Notes: generated by a model not told the origin, from the sequence alone. A stretch of 64,000 bases of DNA from Paraburkholderia ribeironis (GCF_900019265.1 NZ_CYGX02000031.1:100677-164676), one strand, 5' to 3'. Positions 48,744 through 57,546 are shown, numbered from the stretch's first letter. Translations and numbers: made by a program.

Positions 48744-50150
48744 TCATTCCACCGATTGCGCAACGTCTCGCGTCGCGCCCGCCCATAACCGCATCTCGAC
48801 GGTAGCGACGAGACCGGCGCCCTCCTCGTTCGACTCGAGCCTGATCGTGCCGCCCTGACGATGCGCAATCTCCCGCACGATCGGCAACCCGAGCCCGGTG
48901 CCTTCAGCGTGGCTCGACGCGCGATAGAAGCGCTCGAACACACGTTCCCGCGCTTGCGCGCTGATGCCGGGTCCATTGTCGATCACGCGCACGACCGCCA
49001 TGTCGTCGCGGCGCTGCGTTTGCACGGTCACGCGGCCGCCCGGTTGCGTATAGCGCAGTGCGTTGTCGACCAGATTGGTCACGAGCGCCGCGGTCAGCGC
49101 CTCGTCACCGGCCACGCTCAGACCGTCTTCCAGTTCGGCACCCAGATCGATTTCACGCGACTGCGCGAAAGCGATCAGCTCCTCCAGCACGCCCGCAATC
49201 AACGCGCTCAGGTCGACGCGTTCGTGCTCACCCGACGGCGCAGGCGATTCGGCCTGCGCGAGCAGCAGCAGCTTGTTGGTCAACGTGGTCAGCTTGCGGC
49301 TGCTCTTGTGCATGCCGGCCAGCGCTTCGGCGAGTGGCACATCACGGTTGTCGCGTTGCCGCGCGAACTGGATCTGCGCGAGCAGCAACGCAAGCGGCGT
49401 GCGCAACTGATGCGCGGCATCGGAGATGAATTGCCGCTGCGTCGCGGCCTGCTGACCCATGCGCGCGATGCACTGATTGATCGCATCGACGATCGGCCTC
49501 AGCTCGACGTGCAAGCGCGTAACGCGGATCGGCTCGAGCTCTGACGGGTTGCGATCGGCGACGTCGTCCTTCACCTTCATCAGCGGCCGCAATTCGAAGG
49601 TCAGCCCGAGATAGACGAAAACCATGGCGAGCACCAGCGTGAGCACTTCGCCAAACAGCTGCGGACGCAACAGGCGCCACACCATCGCATCGCGTGAGCG
49701 TTCCGTCTTGGCGACCGCCACGACGACTTCCTCGTTGCGCCCGGAATCATAGAGCTGCCGCATGTACGCGACCGCGCGTACGGCGCGGCCATCGGCGAGA
49801 TGGGTGACATACAGCTTGGGGCTGTCGCCGACGTGTGGCGGCAGCGGCAGATCAGGCATGCCCGCCAGTAGACGGTGGCCGCTCGCCTCGACGCGATAGA
49901 ACACGCTGTCCTGCTCCGGCGACTCGAACAGTTCGAGCGCGGCCGGTGGCACCTGGATCGACACCGTACCGTTAGCCCAATCGACATCCTCACCGATGAT
50001 CCGCATCGACGACAGCAACGCGTTGTCCTGCACCAAGTCGGCGTTGGTCTGCGCGAAGCGGTACGAAATCACGCCGGAAATGGAAACGAACGCCGCCAGC
50101 GGCAACAGCAGCCACCACAGCAAGCGTCCACGCAAACTGCCTGAAAACAC
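48744..50150 (-). CDS. Sensor histidine kinase, TctE-like (module B)
   Basis: The protein has 468 residues. TM1 is at 9-29 and TM2 at about 165-187 around a periplasmic 2CSK_N-type sensor (30-160), followed by a short HAMP-like linker, H-box AAHQLRTPLALLLAQ with the phospho-accepting His, N-box VTNLVDNALRYTQPGG, and G-boxes VIDNGPGIS and GTGLGLPIVREIA. It is very similar throughout to the kinase at 51496-52890. The operon position after a binding-protein gene suggests the liganded binding protein may be sensed through the periplasmic domain. Confidence 0.94.
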   Translation of the reverse strand: MFSGSLRGRLLWWLLLPLAAFVSISGVISYRFAQTNADLVQDNALLSSMRIIGEDVDWANGTVSIQVPPAALELFESPEQDSVFYRVEASGHRLLAGMPDLPLPPHVGDSPKLYVTHLADGRAVRAVAYMRQLYDSGRNEEVVVAVAKTERSRDAMVWRLLRPQLFGEVLTLVLAMVFVYLGLTFELRPLMKVKDDVADRNPSELEPIRVTRLHVELRPIVDAINQCIARMGQQAATQRQFISDAAHQLRTPLALLLAQIQFARQRDNRDVPLAEALAGMHKSSRKLTTLTNKLLLLAQAESPAPSGEHERVDLSALIAGVLEELIAFAQSREIDLGAELEDGLSVAGDEALTAALVTNLVDNALRYTQPGGRVTVQTQRRDDMAVVRVIDNGPGISAQARERVFERFYRASSHAEGTGLGLPIVREIAHRQGGTIRLESNEEGAGLVATVEMRLWAGATRDVAQSVE

Positions 50151-50213
50151 GATGCGCCACTCCTCTTTTCTACCAATCGGCGCGCGGCGATCAAGCGCCG
50201 CGACGGGTTACTC

Positions 50214-51254
50214 CTAAGGCCTCACGTCATTGACGAACTGATTGGTGAAGGTACGCGACAGATCGACGTGACGTCCTTTCACCGATGGATTGAAACCCGT
50301 CAGCACCTTCAGCACCGTTGGCGGTCCGTCCGCGGGCATCTTGCCGTCGACGGTATAAGTCGGCAACGACGCCTTCAGCGCGCGTACATAGAGCGCCTTG
50401 TCGTTGCCGATGTAGTCCGTCGGCATCTGTGCGGCAATCTCTTCGGCACTGTGCGTATGCAGATAGCGCAGCGTTCTCACGAAAGCGCGTGCAAGTCCGG
50501 CCGCTTCCTGCGGATGCGTGTCGAGCCACGTGCTCTGCGCATACAGGCTCGCGGCGGGATACGTGCCGCCCAATGCGGCGCGCGTGGCTTCAACGTTGCG
50601 CATGTCGACGAGCACCCTGGCGTCGCCGCTCTTCAATAGCCGTGACACGGTCGGCTCAGTGGTCATGCCGGCGTCGATGCGAGCCTGCCTGAGCGCCGCG
50701 ATAAAGCTGTTGTCCGCACCGACCGGCAGCAGCGTGTATTGCGTGGGCGGCACGCCCGCACGTTGCGCGAGGTATTGCGTGAGGAAACTGGTCGACGAAC
50801 CGAGCCCGGTCACGCCGAGCGTCCTGCCCTTCACGTCGGCCATGCTTCTGATCGAGTCGGCGGCGCGGGTCGCGACCATCGTCACTTCGCCGGGCACCTG
50901 GCCGAACACGACGATCGTCTTCACTTCCTGGCCCCTGGCTTGCAGATCGATGGTGTGATCGTAAAAGCCGATCACCGCCTGCACACCGCCCGCCAGCAGT
51001 TCGTCTTCCGCTCCGACGCCCGCCGGTTGCGACAGCAGTTCAACGTCGAGTCCCGCGTCCCTGAAGTAGCCGAGCTGCTCGGTGAGCTTGGCCGGCAGAT
51101 AGATGAGCTTGTCGATGCCGCCCACCATGATCAGGATCTTCTCCGGCGTGGCCGCGTGCACCGGCGCGGCCGGTTGCGCGGCGAGGCACAGCGTGAGCGA
51201 CGCCGCAAGCGCGGCACGCAAGGCGCGCGAAAGCCACGCCAACAAACGGTTCAT
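50214..51254 (-). CDS. NMT1/THI5-like ABC-type substrate-binding protein (module B)
   Basis: The protein has 346 residues. The signal peptide covers about 1-34 (LAWLSRALRAALAASLTLCLA, cut near VHAA). The mature part, KILIMVGGIDKLIYLPAKLT, then FYDHTIDLQARGQEVKTIVV and TLGVTGLGSSTSFLTQYLAQ, is the type-2 binding fold of the nitrate/sulfonate/taurine/thiamine-precursor class. It is a clear paralogue of the protein at 53879-54898, with most core residues shared. No ATPase or permease is in this operon; the kinase and regulator genes follow. The ligand is unknown. A strong Shine-Dalgarno is not evident. Confidence 0.92.
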   Translation of the reverse strand: MNRLLAWLSRALRAALAASLTLCLAAQPAAPVHAATPEKILIMVGGIDKLIYLPAKLTEQLGYFRDAGLDVELLSQPAGVGAEDELLAGGVQAVIGFYDHTIDLQARGQEVKTIVVFGQVPGEVTMVATRAADSIRSMADVKGRTLGVTGLGSSTSFLTQYLAQRAGVPPTQYTLLPVGADNSFIAALRQARIDAGMTTEPTVSRLLKSGDARVLVDMRNVEATRAALGGTYPAASLYAQSTWLDTHPQEAAGLARAFVRTLRYLHTHSAEEIAAQMPTDYIGNDKALYVRALKASLPTYTVDGKMPADGPPTVLKVLTGFNPSVKGRHVDLSRTFTNQFVNDVRP

Positions 51255-51390
51255 TGCGGGTGTCTCCGTGATAATCCCACCCGCGTTGATGGCGCATGGT
51301 GGTCCGCTTGCCGGCCATTTTACGGGCGCGAATCCTTCCGAATGCTTTCGCGGATGCGTTTGCGGTCCCGTATGCGGGTTTGTCCCGAGT

Positions 51391-51487
51391 CGTCCTGGGC
51401 CGTCTTGGGTCGTCCTGGGTCGTCCTGGGTCGTCCTGGGTCGTCCTGGGTCGTCCTGGGTCGTCCTGCGTCGTCCTGGGTCGTCCGG
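51391..51487. repeat. 10-base tandem repeat between the two kinase modules
   Basis: About 9.7 copies of CGTCCTGGGT, with single changes in three units (CGTCCTGGGC, CGTCTTGGGT, CGTCCTGCGT). It lies eight bases past the module A kinase stop and about 137 bases upstream of the module B binding-protein start. The unit is close to one DNA helical turn. Confidence 0.97.
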
Positions 51488-51495
51488 CGGCGGAT

Positions 51496-52890
51496 CTAGC
51501 GCGTCTCGGCCTGCGCCGCGCCTGCGCGCGGAAACGACACGCTAATGTCCACGCCTTTGCCGCCCACGCCGGGCTTGAGATTGATTTCGCCGTGATGCGC
51601 GTCCGCGATTTCGCGCACGATCGCCAGACCCAGGCCGGTGCCCTCCGTATCGGCCGACGCCCGGAAGAACGGTTCGAACACCCGGCTGCGCGACTCGGCC
51701 GGAATGCCGGGGCCGTCGTCGAGCACGCTCACGGTGACGGTATCGGCCCGCGCATTCACGGCGACCGTCACGTGGCCGCCCTCGCCGGCGTAGCGGATCG
51801 CATTTTCCGCGAGGTTGGCGATCAACGCCTGCAACAGGCCGCGATGTCCCGCAACCGGCGCGACGCCGCTCAGCTCGGCGCCCAGATCGATGCCACGAGC
51901 TTGCGCGAGCAATGCCAGGTCTTCGACCACTTCCATCGCCAGCGGCACCAGGTCGACGATCTCCGTGCCCAGTTGCCGGTTGTCCGCGGCCTCGGCCTGC
52001 GCGAGCAACAGCAGCTTGTTGGTCAGCCCGACCATCGAACGATTGCTTCGGTGCATCGCGGCAAGCGCTTCGTCGAGCGCGGGATTCAGGCCGTCCTGTT
52101 GACGCGCGAACTGCAACTGTGTGCCGAGCAAGGTCAGCGGCGTGCGCAACTGGTGAGCGGCATCCGCGATGAAGCGGCGTTGCGCGGCCACCTGTACGCC
52201 GAGCCGCGCGATGCACTGATTGATCGCGTCGACGATCGGCCGCAACTCGGTATGCAAGCGCTCGACGCGAATCGGTTCGAGCTGCATCGGATCGCGATCG
52301 GCGACTTCCTCTTTCACCTTCATCAACGGCCGCAATTCGAAGGTCAGGCCGATGCAGACCAGCGCGACCGCGAGCACGATCATCTCGATCTGCCGCACGA
52401 GTTGCGGCTGCCAGAGTTGCTGGGCCATCGCGTCGCGCGAGCGCACGGTTTTGCCGACCGTCACCTTCACGCGGCGCGTCACGCCATTGTCGTACATCAG
52501 TCGCACGAGGCCGACCGCGCGCACCGGTTGGCCGTGCAGCTGCGTGTCGTAATGGTCCGGCATGTCGGGCGTGTGCGCGGCGCGCGGCGGGAAATCCGGC
52601 GTACCCGCGAGCAGTTGCCCATCGTCGACGCGCACGCTGTAGAACACCTGATCGCGATACGGCGACACGAACACTTCGAGCGCGGCGGGCGGCACATCGA
52701 CCCGCAGAAAGCCGTCCACCCACTCCACTTCGCCCGCGATCATACGCGCCGACGAGATCAGCTGATTGTCCTGCACCAGATCGGCCGTGCGCCGCGCGTT
52801 GTCGTATTCGGCCTTGCCGGTCACGAACACATAGAGCGCGAGCGGCACCAGCAGCCACCACAGCAGACGCACTCGCAGGCTATTGGTCAT
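51496..52890 (-). CDS. Sensor histidine kinase, TctE-like (module A)
   Basis: This 464-residue paralogue of the kinase at 48744-50150 has TM helices at about 8-26 and 165-185, a periplasmic sensor between them, H-box AAHQLRTPLTLLGTQ, N-box IANLAENAIRYAGEGG and G-boxes LDDGPGIP and GTGLGLAIVREIA. ATG at 52890 lies inside the last codons of the regulator gene (11-base overlap), so translation is coupled. Together with its regulator it is divergent from an ABC transporter operon, the likely target. Confidence 0.94.
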   Translation of the reverse strand: MTNSLRVRLLWWLLVPLALYVFVTGKAEYDNARRTADLVQDNQLISSARMIAGEVEWVDGFLRVDVPPAALEVFVSPYRDQVFYSVRVDDGQLLAGTPDFPPRAAHTPDMPDHYDTQLHGQPVRAVGLVRLMYDNGVTRRVKVTVGKTVRSRDAMAQQLWQPQLVRQIEMIVLAVALVCIGLTFELRPLMKVKEEVADRDPMQLEPIRVERLHTELRPIVDAINQCIARLGVQVAAQRRFIADAAHQLRTPLTLLGTQLQFARQQDGLNPALDEALAAMHRSNRSMVGLTNKLLLLAQAEAADNRQLGTEIVDLVPLAMEVVEDLALLAQARGIDLGAELSGVAPVAGHRGLLQALIANLAENAIRYAGEGGHVTVAVNARADTVTVSVLDDGPGIPAESRSRVFEPFFRASADTEGTGLGLAIVREIADAHHGEINLKPGVGGKGVDISVSFPRAGAAQAETR

Positions 52891-53557
52891 CTTCTTTCTT
52901 GCGCAGCAGATAACCGAGCCCGCGCAGCGTGACGATCGCCGCCGAGCTGCCATCGAGCTTCTTGCGCAAACGCGAAATATAGATTTCGACCGCGTCTTCG
53001 CTCGGCTCGTCGGCGAGCGTGAAGATCGCATCGACCAGCGCCGGCTTCGTCACCGTTTTACCGAGGCGCAAGATCAGCGCTTCGAGCACCGAACGCTCGC
53101 GCGGCGTCACGTTCAACGGTGCGCCCTTCAGCGTGAACTGGCGGGTGTCGATGTCGAACGCGAGATCGCCGCACACGACCTCGCCCGCCTTCGACGGCGA
53201 TTGCCGGCGGATCGCCACCTTGATCCGCGCGATCAGCTCGCGCACTTCGAATGGCTTGACGAGGTAATCGTCCGCGCCGGCGCCGAGCAGCTCCACCTTT
53301 TCGTCGATCGAACCGCTCGCGGTCAGGATCAGCACCGGCGTCGCATCGCCACGCTGACGCAACCGGCGCAGCACGTTCTTGCCCGACAGCTTCGGCAGAT
53401 TCAGATCGAGCAGGATCACGTCGTAGTGATTGGTGCGCAGCAACTGGTCGGCAGCGTCGCCGTCCTGCACGGCGTCGAGCGCGAATGCCTCCTGCTCCAG
53501 CATCTTGGCGAGCCAGTGCGCGAGGGTGGGATTGTCTTCGATCAGCAGCAGCTTCAT
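52880..53557 (-). CDS. OmpR/PhoB-type response regulator (module A)
   Basis: The protein has 225 residues. The receiver has the acidic pair IEDNP, Asp in YDVILLDLNLPK, Thr in VLILTASGS and Lys in DDYLVKPFE. The winged-helix domain contains VTPRERSVLEALILRLGK and SEDAVEIYISRLRKKLDG. ATG at 53557 has only a weak ribosome-binding site. It is divergent from the binding-protein/ATPase/permease operon; a 12-base-period repeat in the gap is a candidate binding array. Confidence 0.95.
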   Translation of the reverse strand: MKLLLIEDNPTLAHWLAKMLEQEAFALDAVQDGDAADQLLRTNHYDVILLDLNLPKLSGKNVLRRLRQRGDATPVLILTASGSIDEKVELLGAGADDYLVKPFEVRELIARIKVAIRRQSPSKAGEVVCGDLAFDIDTRQFTLKGAPLNVTPRERSVLEALILRLGKTVTKPALVDAIFTLADEPSEDAVEIYISRLRKKLDGSSAAIVTLRGLGYLLRKKEDDQ

Positions 53558-53699
53558 GGCGGGAACGGCAAAAGTCAGGTCGTCGATTGTGCCGCAAAAC
53601 AGGAGCCTTGCGCGCTTCATGTGTGCTTGAGCGCAGACGTTCCCCCGTTTGCGGCGCAAGGACGGCGCGGCGGCGGCAAGGGCGCGGTGCATTTGTCGG

Positions 53700-53747
53700 C
53701 GCTTTGTTCGACGCTCTTTTTGGCGCTATTTGCGGCGCTGTTACCGG
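53700..53747. promoter_or_regulatory. Four direct repeats at 12-base period, candidate response-regulator sites
   Basis: CGCT recurs exactly at 53700, 53712, 53724 and 53736, each followed by a T-rich half (CGCTTTGTTCGA, CGCTCTTTTTGG, CGCTATTTGCGG, CGCTGTTACCGG). Direct repeats with about one helical turn of spacing are how OmpR/PhoB-type regulators bind. The array lies 35 bases upstream of the promoter listed next. Confidence 0.5.
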
Positions 53748-53781
53748 GTTAACACCCATGAATTGCCCACGCTCCAGAAAG

Positions 53782-53809
53782 CTGACAGAAGGTTTGCCAT
53801 TTCTATAAT
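53782..53809 (+). promoter_or_regulatory. Sigma70-type promoter of the ABC transporter operon
   Basis: CTGACA (53782-53787), a 16-base spacer, and TATAAT (53804-53809). Transcription would begin near 53816, giving a leader of about 63 bases before the binding-protein ATG at 53879. Confidence 0.65.
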
Positions 53810-53878
53810 CGCCTCCATTCATCCAGAAAGCGCCGCACACAGCATCCGCGGCGACCCCAAACCTAAGGAGACTGCTTC

Positions 53879-54898
53879 ATGCGTACCTTGCGCCAGATTG
53901 CCGCTGTGTCAGGTGTTGCGTTTGCCCTTGCCGCCGCTTCGGCTGCCGCTCATGCCGAAAAGCTCACGATCATGGTCGGCGGCGCCACCAAGATCATCTA
54001 TCTGCCGGCCAAGCTCACCGAGCAACTCGGCTACTTCAAGGACGAAGGCCTCGACGTCGAAATCCTCTCTCAACCGGCTGGCGTCGATGCGGAAAACGAA
54101 CTGCTGGCGGGCGCCGTGCAAGGCGTGGTGGGCTTCTACGACCACACGATCGATCTGCAAAGCAAGGGCAAGGAAGTTCAGGCGCTGGTGATCTTCGGCC
54201 AGGTGCCGGGTGAAGTGGAAATGGTGTCCACCAAGGCGGCGGATTCGCTCAAGAGCATGGCCGACACGAAGGGCAAGACCCTCGGCGTGACCGGACTCGG
54301 CTCATCGACGAGCTTCCTCACACAATACCTCGCGCAACGCGCGGGCGTGCCGTCCACGCAATACACGCTGCTGCCGGTGGGCGCGGACAACAGCTTCATC
54401 GCGGCGATCAAGCAAAGCCGTATCGACGCCGGCATGACCACCGAGCCGACCGTTTCGCAACTGCTGAAGACCGGCGACGCCAAGGTGCTGGTCGACATGC
54501 GCACGCTGGAGGGCACGCGCGCCGCGCTCGGCGGCACCTATCCGGCTTCGAGCTTCTACGTGCAGCGCGCATGGGCCGAGTCGCACAAGGACGACGCCGC
54601 GAAGCTCTCGCACGCTTTTGCCAAAACGCTGAACTTCATTTCGACGCATAGCGCGGAAGAAATCGCCGCGAAGATGCCGAAAGACTATTACGGCAACAAC
54701 AAAGACCTGTACGTCGGCGCGCTGAAAGCGTCGCTGCCGATGTTCACGAAGGACGGCAAGATGCCCGCCGACGGCCCGGATACCGTGCTGAAGGTGCTGT
54801 CGGCATTCAATCCTTCGGTGAAGGGTAAGCACATCGATCTCGCCAAGACCTACACCAACGACTACCTGTCGGCACCGGTCAAGACCGCGGCGAAGTAA
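53879..54898 (+). CDS. NMT1/THI5-like ABC transporter substrate-binding protein (module A)
   Basis: The protein has 339 residues. The signal peptide (about 1-25) ends near AHAEK. The type-2 binding fold follows: LTIMVGGATKIIYLPAKLTE, VVGFYDHTIDLQSKGKEVQA, GKTLGVTGLGSSTSFLTQYL and DAGMTTEPTVSQLLKTGDAK. TAAGGAG lies eight bases upstream. It is the first gene of a complete ABC importer (ATPase and permease follow at 39- and 17-base gaps). Relatives bind nitrate, sulfonates, taurine or pyrimidine precursors; the ligand cannot be chosen from sequence. Confidence 0.95.
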   Translation: MRTLRQIAAVSGVAFALAAASAAAHAEKLTIMVGGATKIIYLPAKLTEQLGYFKDEGLDVEILSQPAGVDAENELLAGAVQGVVGFYDHTIDLQSKGKEVQALVIFGQVPGEVEMVSTKAADSLKSMADTKGKTLGVTGLGSSTSFLTQYLAQRAGVPSTQYTLLPVGADNSFIAAIKQSRIDAGMTTEPTVSQLLKTGDAKVLVDMRTLEGTRAALGGTYPASSFYVQRAWAESHKDDAAKLSHAFAKTLNFISTHSAEEIAAKMPKDYYGNNKDLYVGALKASLPMFTKDGKMPADGPDTVLKVLSAFNPSVKGKHIDLAKTYTNDYLSAPVKTAAK

Positions 54899-54937
54899 CG
54901 GCTTTTCAACATCACGAGAACTGCGAGGCACCAGCCG

Positions 54938-55732
54938 ATGAATCAACCTATGTCACGCGATACGCCAGCCATCGAAATGCGCAACGTGTCGTGCCGTTTC
55001 ATCTCGCCGGACGGCAAGGCGACGATCGCATTGCGCGACTTCAGCATGTCCGTGGCGCGCGGCGAATTCGTCGCAGTCGTCGGCCCGACGGGTTGCGGCA
55101 AGTCCACCACCCTCAGCATGATTACTGGCTTGCTGAAGCCCACCACCGGCGAAGTGCGCGTGATGGGCGCGCCGGTGGATGGCATCGATCCGCGCATCGG
55201 CTTCGTGTTTCAGGCCGATGCCGTATTCCCGTGGCGCTCGGTGCTCGACAACGTAGCCGCTGGTCCGCTGTATCGCGGCCGCTCGAAATCGGCCGCCTAC
55301 GACGAAGCCAACGAATGGCTGCGCCGCGTGGGCCTCGACAAGTTCGGCAAGCACTATCCGCATCAACTGTCGGGTGGCATGCGCAAGCGCGTCGCGCTCG
55401 CGCAGACCTTCATCAACAAGCCGGAAATCCTGTTGATGGATGAGCCCTTCTCGGCGCTCGACATGCAAACGCGTACGTTGATGCAGGACGAGCTGCTGCA
55501 ATTGTGGGGTGGCGCCGGCTCGGTGGTGTTCGTCACGCACGATCTCGAAGAAGCGATTGCGCTGGCCGACCGCGTGTTCGTGCTGACCGCGCGCCCCGCA
55601 ACACTGAAGAAGGTGTACGAAATCGACCTGCCGCGTCCGCGCGTCACGTCGGAGATTCGCTACGACCCGCGTTTCATCGAAATCTCGCGCGACATCTGGC
55701 ACGACCTGCGCGAAGAAGTGCAGATCGGTTAA
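54938..55732 (+). CDS. ABC transporter ATP-binding protein, NitT/TauT type
   Basis: The ATPase subunit has 264 residues. Walker A is GPTGCGKSTT, Q-loop FQADAVFPWRSVLDNV, signature LSGGMRKRVALAQTF, Walker B ILLMDEPFSALD and H-loop VFVTHDLEEAIALADRV. The EEAIALADR tail pattern is typical of the SsuB/TauB/NrtD class. It pairs with the permease downstream. Confidence 0.96.
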   Translation: MNQPMSRDTPAIEMRNVSCRFISPDGKATIALRDFSMSVARGEFVAVVGPTGCGKSTTLSMITGLLKPTTGEVRVMGAPVDGIDPRIGFVFQADAVFPWRSVLDNVAAGPLYRGRSKSAAYDEANEWLRRVGLDKFGKHYPHQLSGGMRKRVALAQTFINKPEILLMDEPFSALDMQTRTLMQDELLQLWGGAGSVVFVTHDLEEAIALADRVFVLTARPATLKKVYEIDLPRPRVTSEIRYDPRFIEISRDIWHDLREEVQIG

Positions 55733-55749
55733 TCAAGGAACGGCAAACA

Positions 55750-56613
55750 ATGTCTACAACCCCTCAACAGATGATGCCGTCCGGCATCGATGCCGCGTCG
55801 CTCGCCCAGGTCGAACGCGTCGCGCAAAAACGCATCCGGCAACGTCAAGCGCTGGTGGTCACGCTACGCGTTCTCGTGCTGATGTTCGTGCTCGGCGGCT
55901 GGGAATTGTCCGCGCGGCTCAAGTGGATCGATCCGTTCTTCTTCTCGATGCCGAGCGCGATTTTCGAGCAGATCGTCGACTGGTTCGTGAACGGCACGTC
56001 GCAAGGTCCGCTGCTCACGCAGGTGTGGGTCACGCTTGAGGAAACCGGGCTCGGCTTCATCATCGGTTCGGTGGCGGGTATCTTCTGCGGTATCGTGCTC
56101 GGCCGCAACAAGCTGCTCTCCGATGTATTCAGCCTCTACATCAAGATCGCCAACTCGATTCCGCGCGTGGTGCTCGGCTCGGTGTTCGTGATTGCGCTGG
56201 GTCTGGGCATGGCGTCGAAGGTGGCGCTGGCGGTGGTGATGGTGTTCTTCGTCGTGTTCGCCAACGCGTTCCAGGGCGTGCGTGAAGCCGATCGCTACAT
56301 GATCGCGAATGCGCAGATCCTCGGCGCGTCGCGCCGTCAGGTGACGACCTCGGTGGTGATTCCGTCCGCGCTGAGCTGGATTCTCGCCAGCTTGCACGTG
56401 AGCTTCGGCTTCGCGCTGGTCGGTGCGGTGGTCGGCGAATTCCTCGGATCGAAGCAGGGCATCGGTCTGCTGATTTCCACCGCGCAAGGCGCATTCAATG
56501 CGAGCGGCGTGTTCGCGGCGATGATCGTGTTGGCCGTGGTCGCACTGGCAGCGGACTATCTGTTGACCGCCGTCGAACAGCGCTTGTTGAAATGGCGGCC
56601 CACAGCCATTTAA
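55750..56613 (+). CDS. ABC transporter permease, NitT/TauT type
   Basis: This 287-residue inner-membrane subunit has about six helices. The BPD-type EAA loop is visible in FQGVREADRYMIANAQILGA followed by SRRQVTTSVVIPSALSWILA. Its N-terminal 35 residues are hydrophilic and charged. AAGGAA precedes ATG 55750. Last gene of the operon, followed by a strong terminator. Confidence 0.95.
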   Translation: MSTTPQQMMPSGIDAASLAQVERVAQKRIRQRQALVVTLRVLVLMFVLGGWELSARLKWIDPFFFSMPSAIFEQIVDWFVNGTSQGPLLTQVWVTLEETGLGFIIGSVAGIFCGIVLGRNKLLSDVFSLYIKIANSIPRVVLGSVFVIALGLGMASKVALAVVMVFFVVFANAFQGVREADRYMIANAQILGASRRQVTTSVVIPSALSWILASLHVSFGFALVGAVVGEFLGSKQGIGLLISTAQGAFNASGVFAAMIVLAVVALAADYLLTAVEQRLLKWRPTAI

Positions 56614-56654
56614 GCGGACCGTGACAGGCCGTGTAGTGCACGGCGACAGGGTTC

Positions 56655-56691
56655 AATGCCGTTCAGTCTGCGACTGAACGGCATTTTTTTT
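56655..56691 (+). terminator. Rho-independent terminator of the ABC operon
   Basis: A perfect 12-pair stem (AATGCCGTTCAG / CTGAACGGCATT) with a seven-base loop is followed by a T-run, about 40 bases past the permease stop. Confidence 0.92.
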
Positions 56692-57067
56692 GAAGCGTGA
56701 AAGAGGTAAGTGAGCCAACACCGAAACGCCACCTGCTCCTCTCGCATTGCCGACATCGCACCATTCAGGATGGCTGATCGATACTTCAATTTGGTCGCCG
56801 CTTCCCCGTCTCTCTCACATGGCGCAGACAAACCGGCTCCCTGCATGTCGCCGAACAATAACGTCTCGGCGCGCACCTTTCCTTACTATCCGGACCCCTT
56901 CCGTACCGCACCTCTCTGGCGCGCTGCCAGGCATGCGACAAGGAAGCCGCTCATCGTCTGCGTCGCGTGCCACGCCTGGTTGCCCGGCGCGTTTTTGCCG
57001 AAAGACCTGACGGGCTTTCGCTGAGTGGTGTCGCAAGTACGACGCCGAATGTTTGAAGGAGATGGAG
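56692..57067. other. Intergenic region without recognised genes
   Basis: About 375 bases. An open frame of 104 codons at 56710-57024 has no ribosome-binding site or family resemblance and is not accepted. The region must hold the promoter of the small secreted protein at 57068. Confidence 0.4.
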
Positions 57068-57334
57068 ATGAAGAAGACCTTGATCATCGCGGGCGCACTC
57101 GCTTGTGCGTTCGCATCGCAAGCGTACGCCCAGGACGCCAGCACACCGACTACGGCGCAAGCTCAGCCGACAGCAGCCGATGCGGTCGGCGGCCAACCAG
57201 CCACCATGTCGATGTCGGGTGGTCCCGCGCACGCACAGGGATTGACGCGGGCTGAGGTCATTCACCAGCTCGAGGAATCACAGAAGAACGGCGAAGCAGC
57301 GCGCTTGCAGGAATTATTCAAAGGCGGCAACTGA
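57068..57334 (+). CDS. Small secreted protein, DUF4148-like
   Basis: The protein has 88 residues. The signal peptide is MKKTLIIAGALACAFASQAYA; the mature part is rich in Ala, Thr and Gln, then has GLTRAEVIHQLEESQKNGEA and RLQELFKGGN, the LTRAEV-x-x-x-L pattern of the Burkholderia DUF4148 family in a divergent form. AAGGAG at 57055 supports ATG 57068; earlier in-frame ATGs at 57053 and 57062 overlap the site. Function unknown; probably periplasmic. Confidence 0.8.
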   Translation: MKKTLIIAGALACAFASQAYAQDASTPTTAQAQPTAADAVGGQPATMSMSGGPAHAQGLTRAEVIHQLEESQKNGEAARLQELFKGGN

Positions 57335-57365
57335 CATGTAACGCAGCACGGGCCGGATGAGCCGG

Positions 57366-57402
57366 CTATTGGCCCCGGCTATCGGCCCCACCTATCGGCC
57401 CC
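57366..57402. repeat. Three 13-base-period repeats after the secreted-protein gene
   Basis: CTAT[T/C]GGCCCC begins at 57366, 57379 and 57392, an exact 13-base period, starting 32 bases past the stop. Confidence 0.9.
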
Positions 57403-57486
57403 ACCGCATGGATCACGCCGCAGTTGCTTCGCTCGTGCAGTACGAAGCGAATGCGGCGTCTGCTCGCAGCAGATTTCTCTGAGCAA

Positions 57487-57546
57487 GCTTGCTGGCGCTT
57501 GCTCTCGCTTGTTCTCGTTCGTTCTCGATCGTTGTCGCTTGCCGCC
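57487..57546. repeat. Six imperfect 10-base repeats
   Basis: Six successive decamers of the type GCTTGCTCTC / GTTCGTTCTC / GATCGTTGTC lie in the gap between the secreted-protein gene and the TPR gene. They are degenerate and non-coding. Confidence 0.8.

Noticed and set aside
51391-51487. Possible CRISPR array or replication iterons
   Set aside because: Units are ten bases with no spacers, and no replication initiator gene or partition genes are nearby.
56710-57024. A 104-codon plus-strand frame after the ABC operon
   Set aside because: No ribosome-binding site, no hydrophobic or domain pattern, and it begins just past a terminator.
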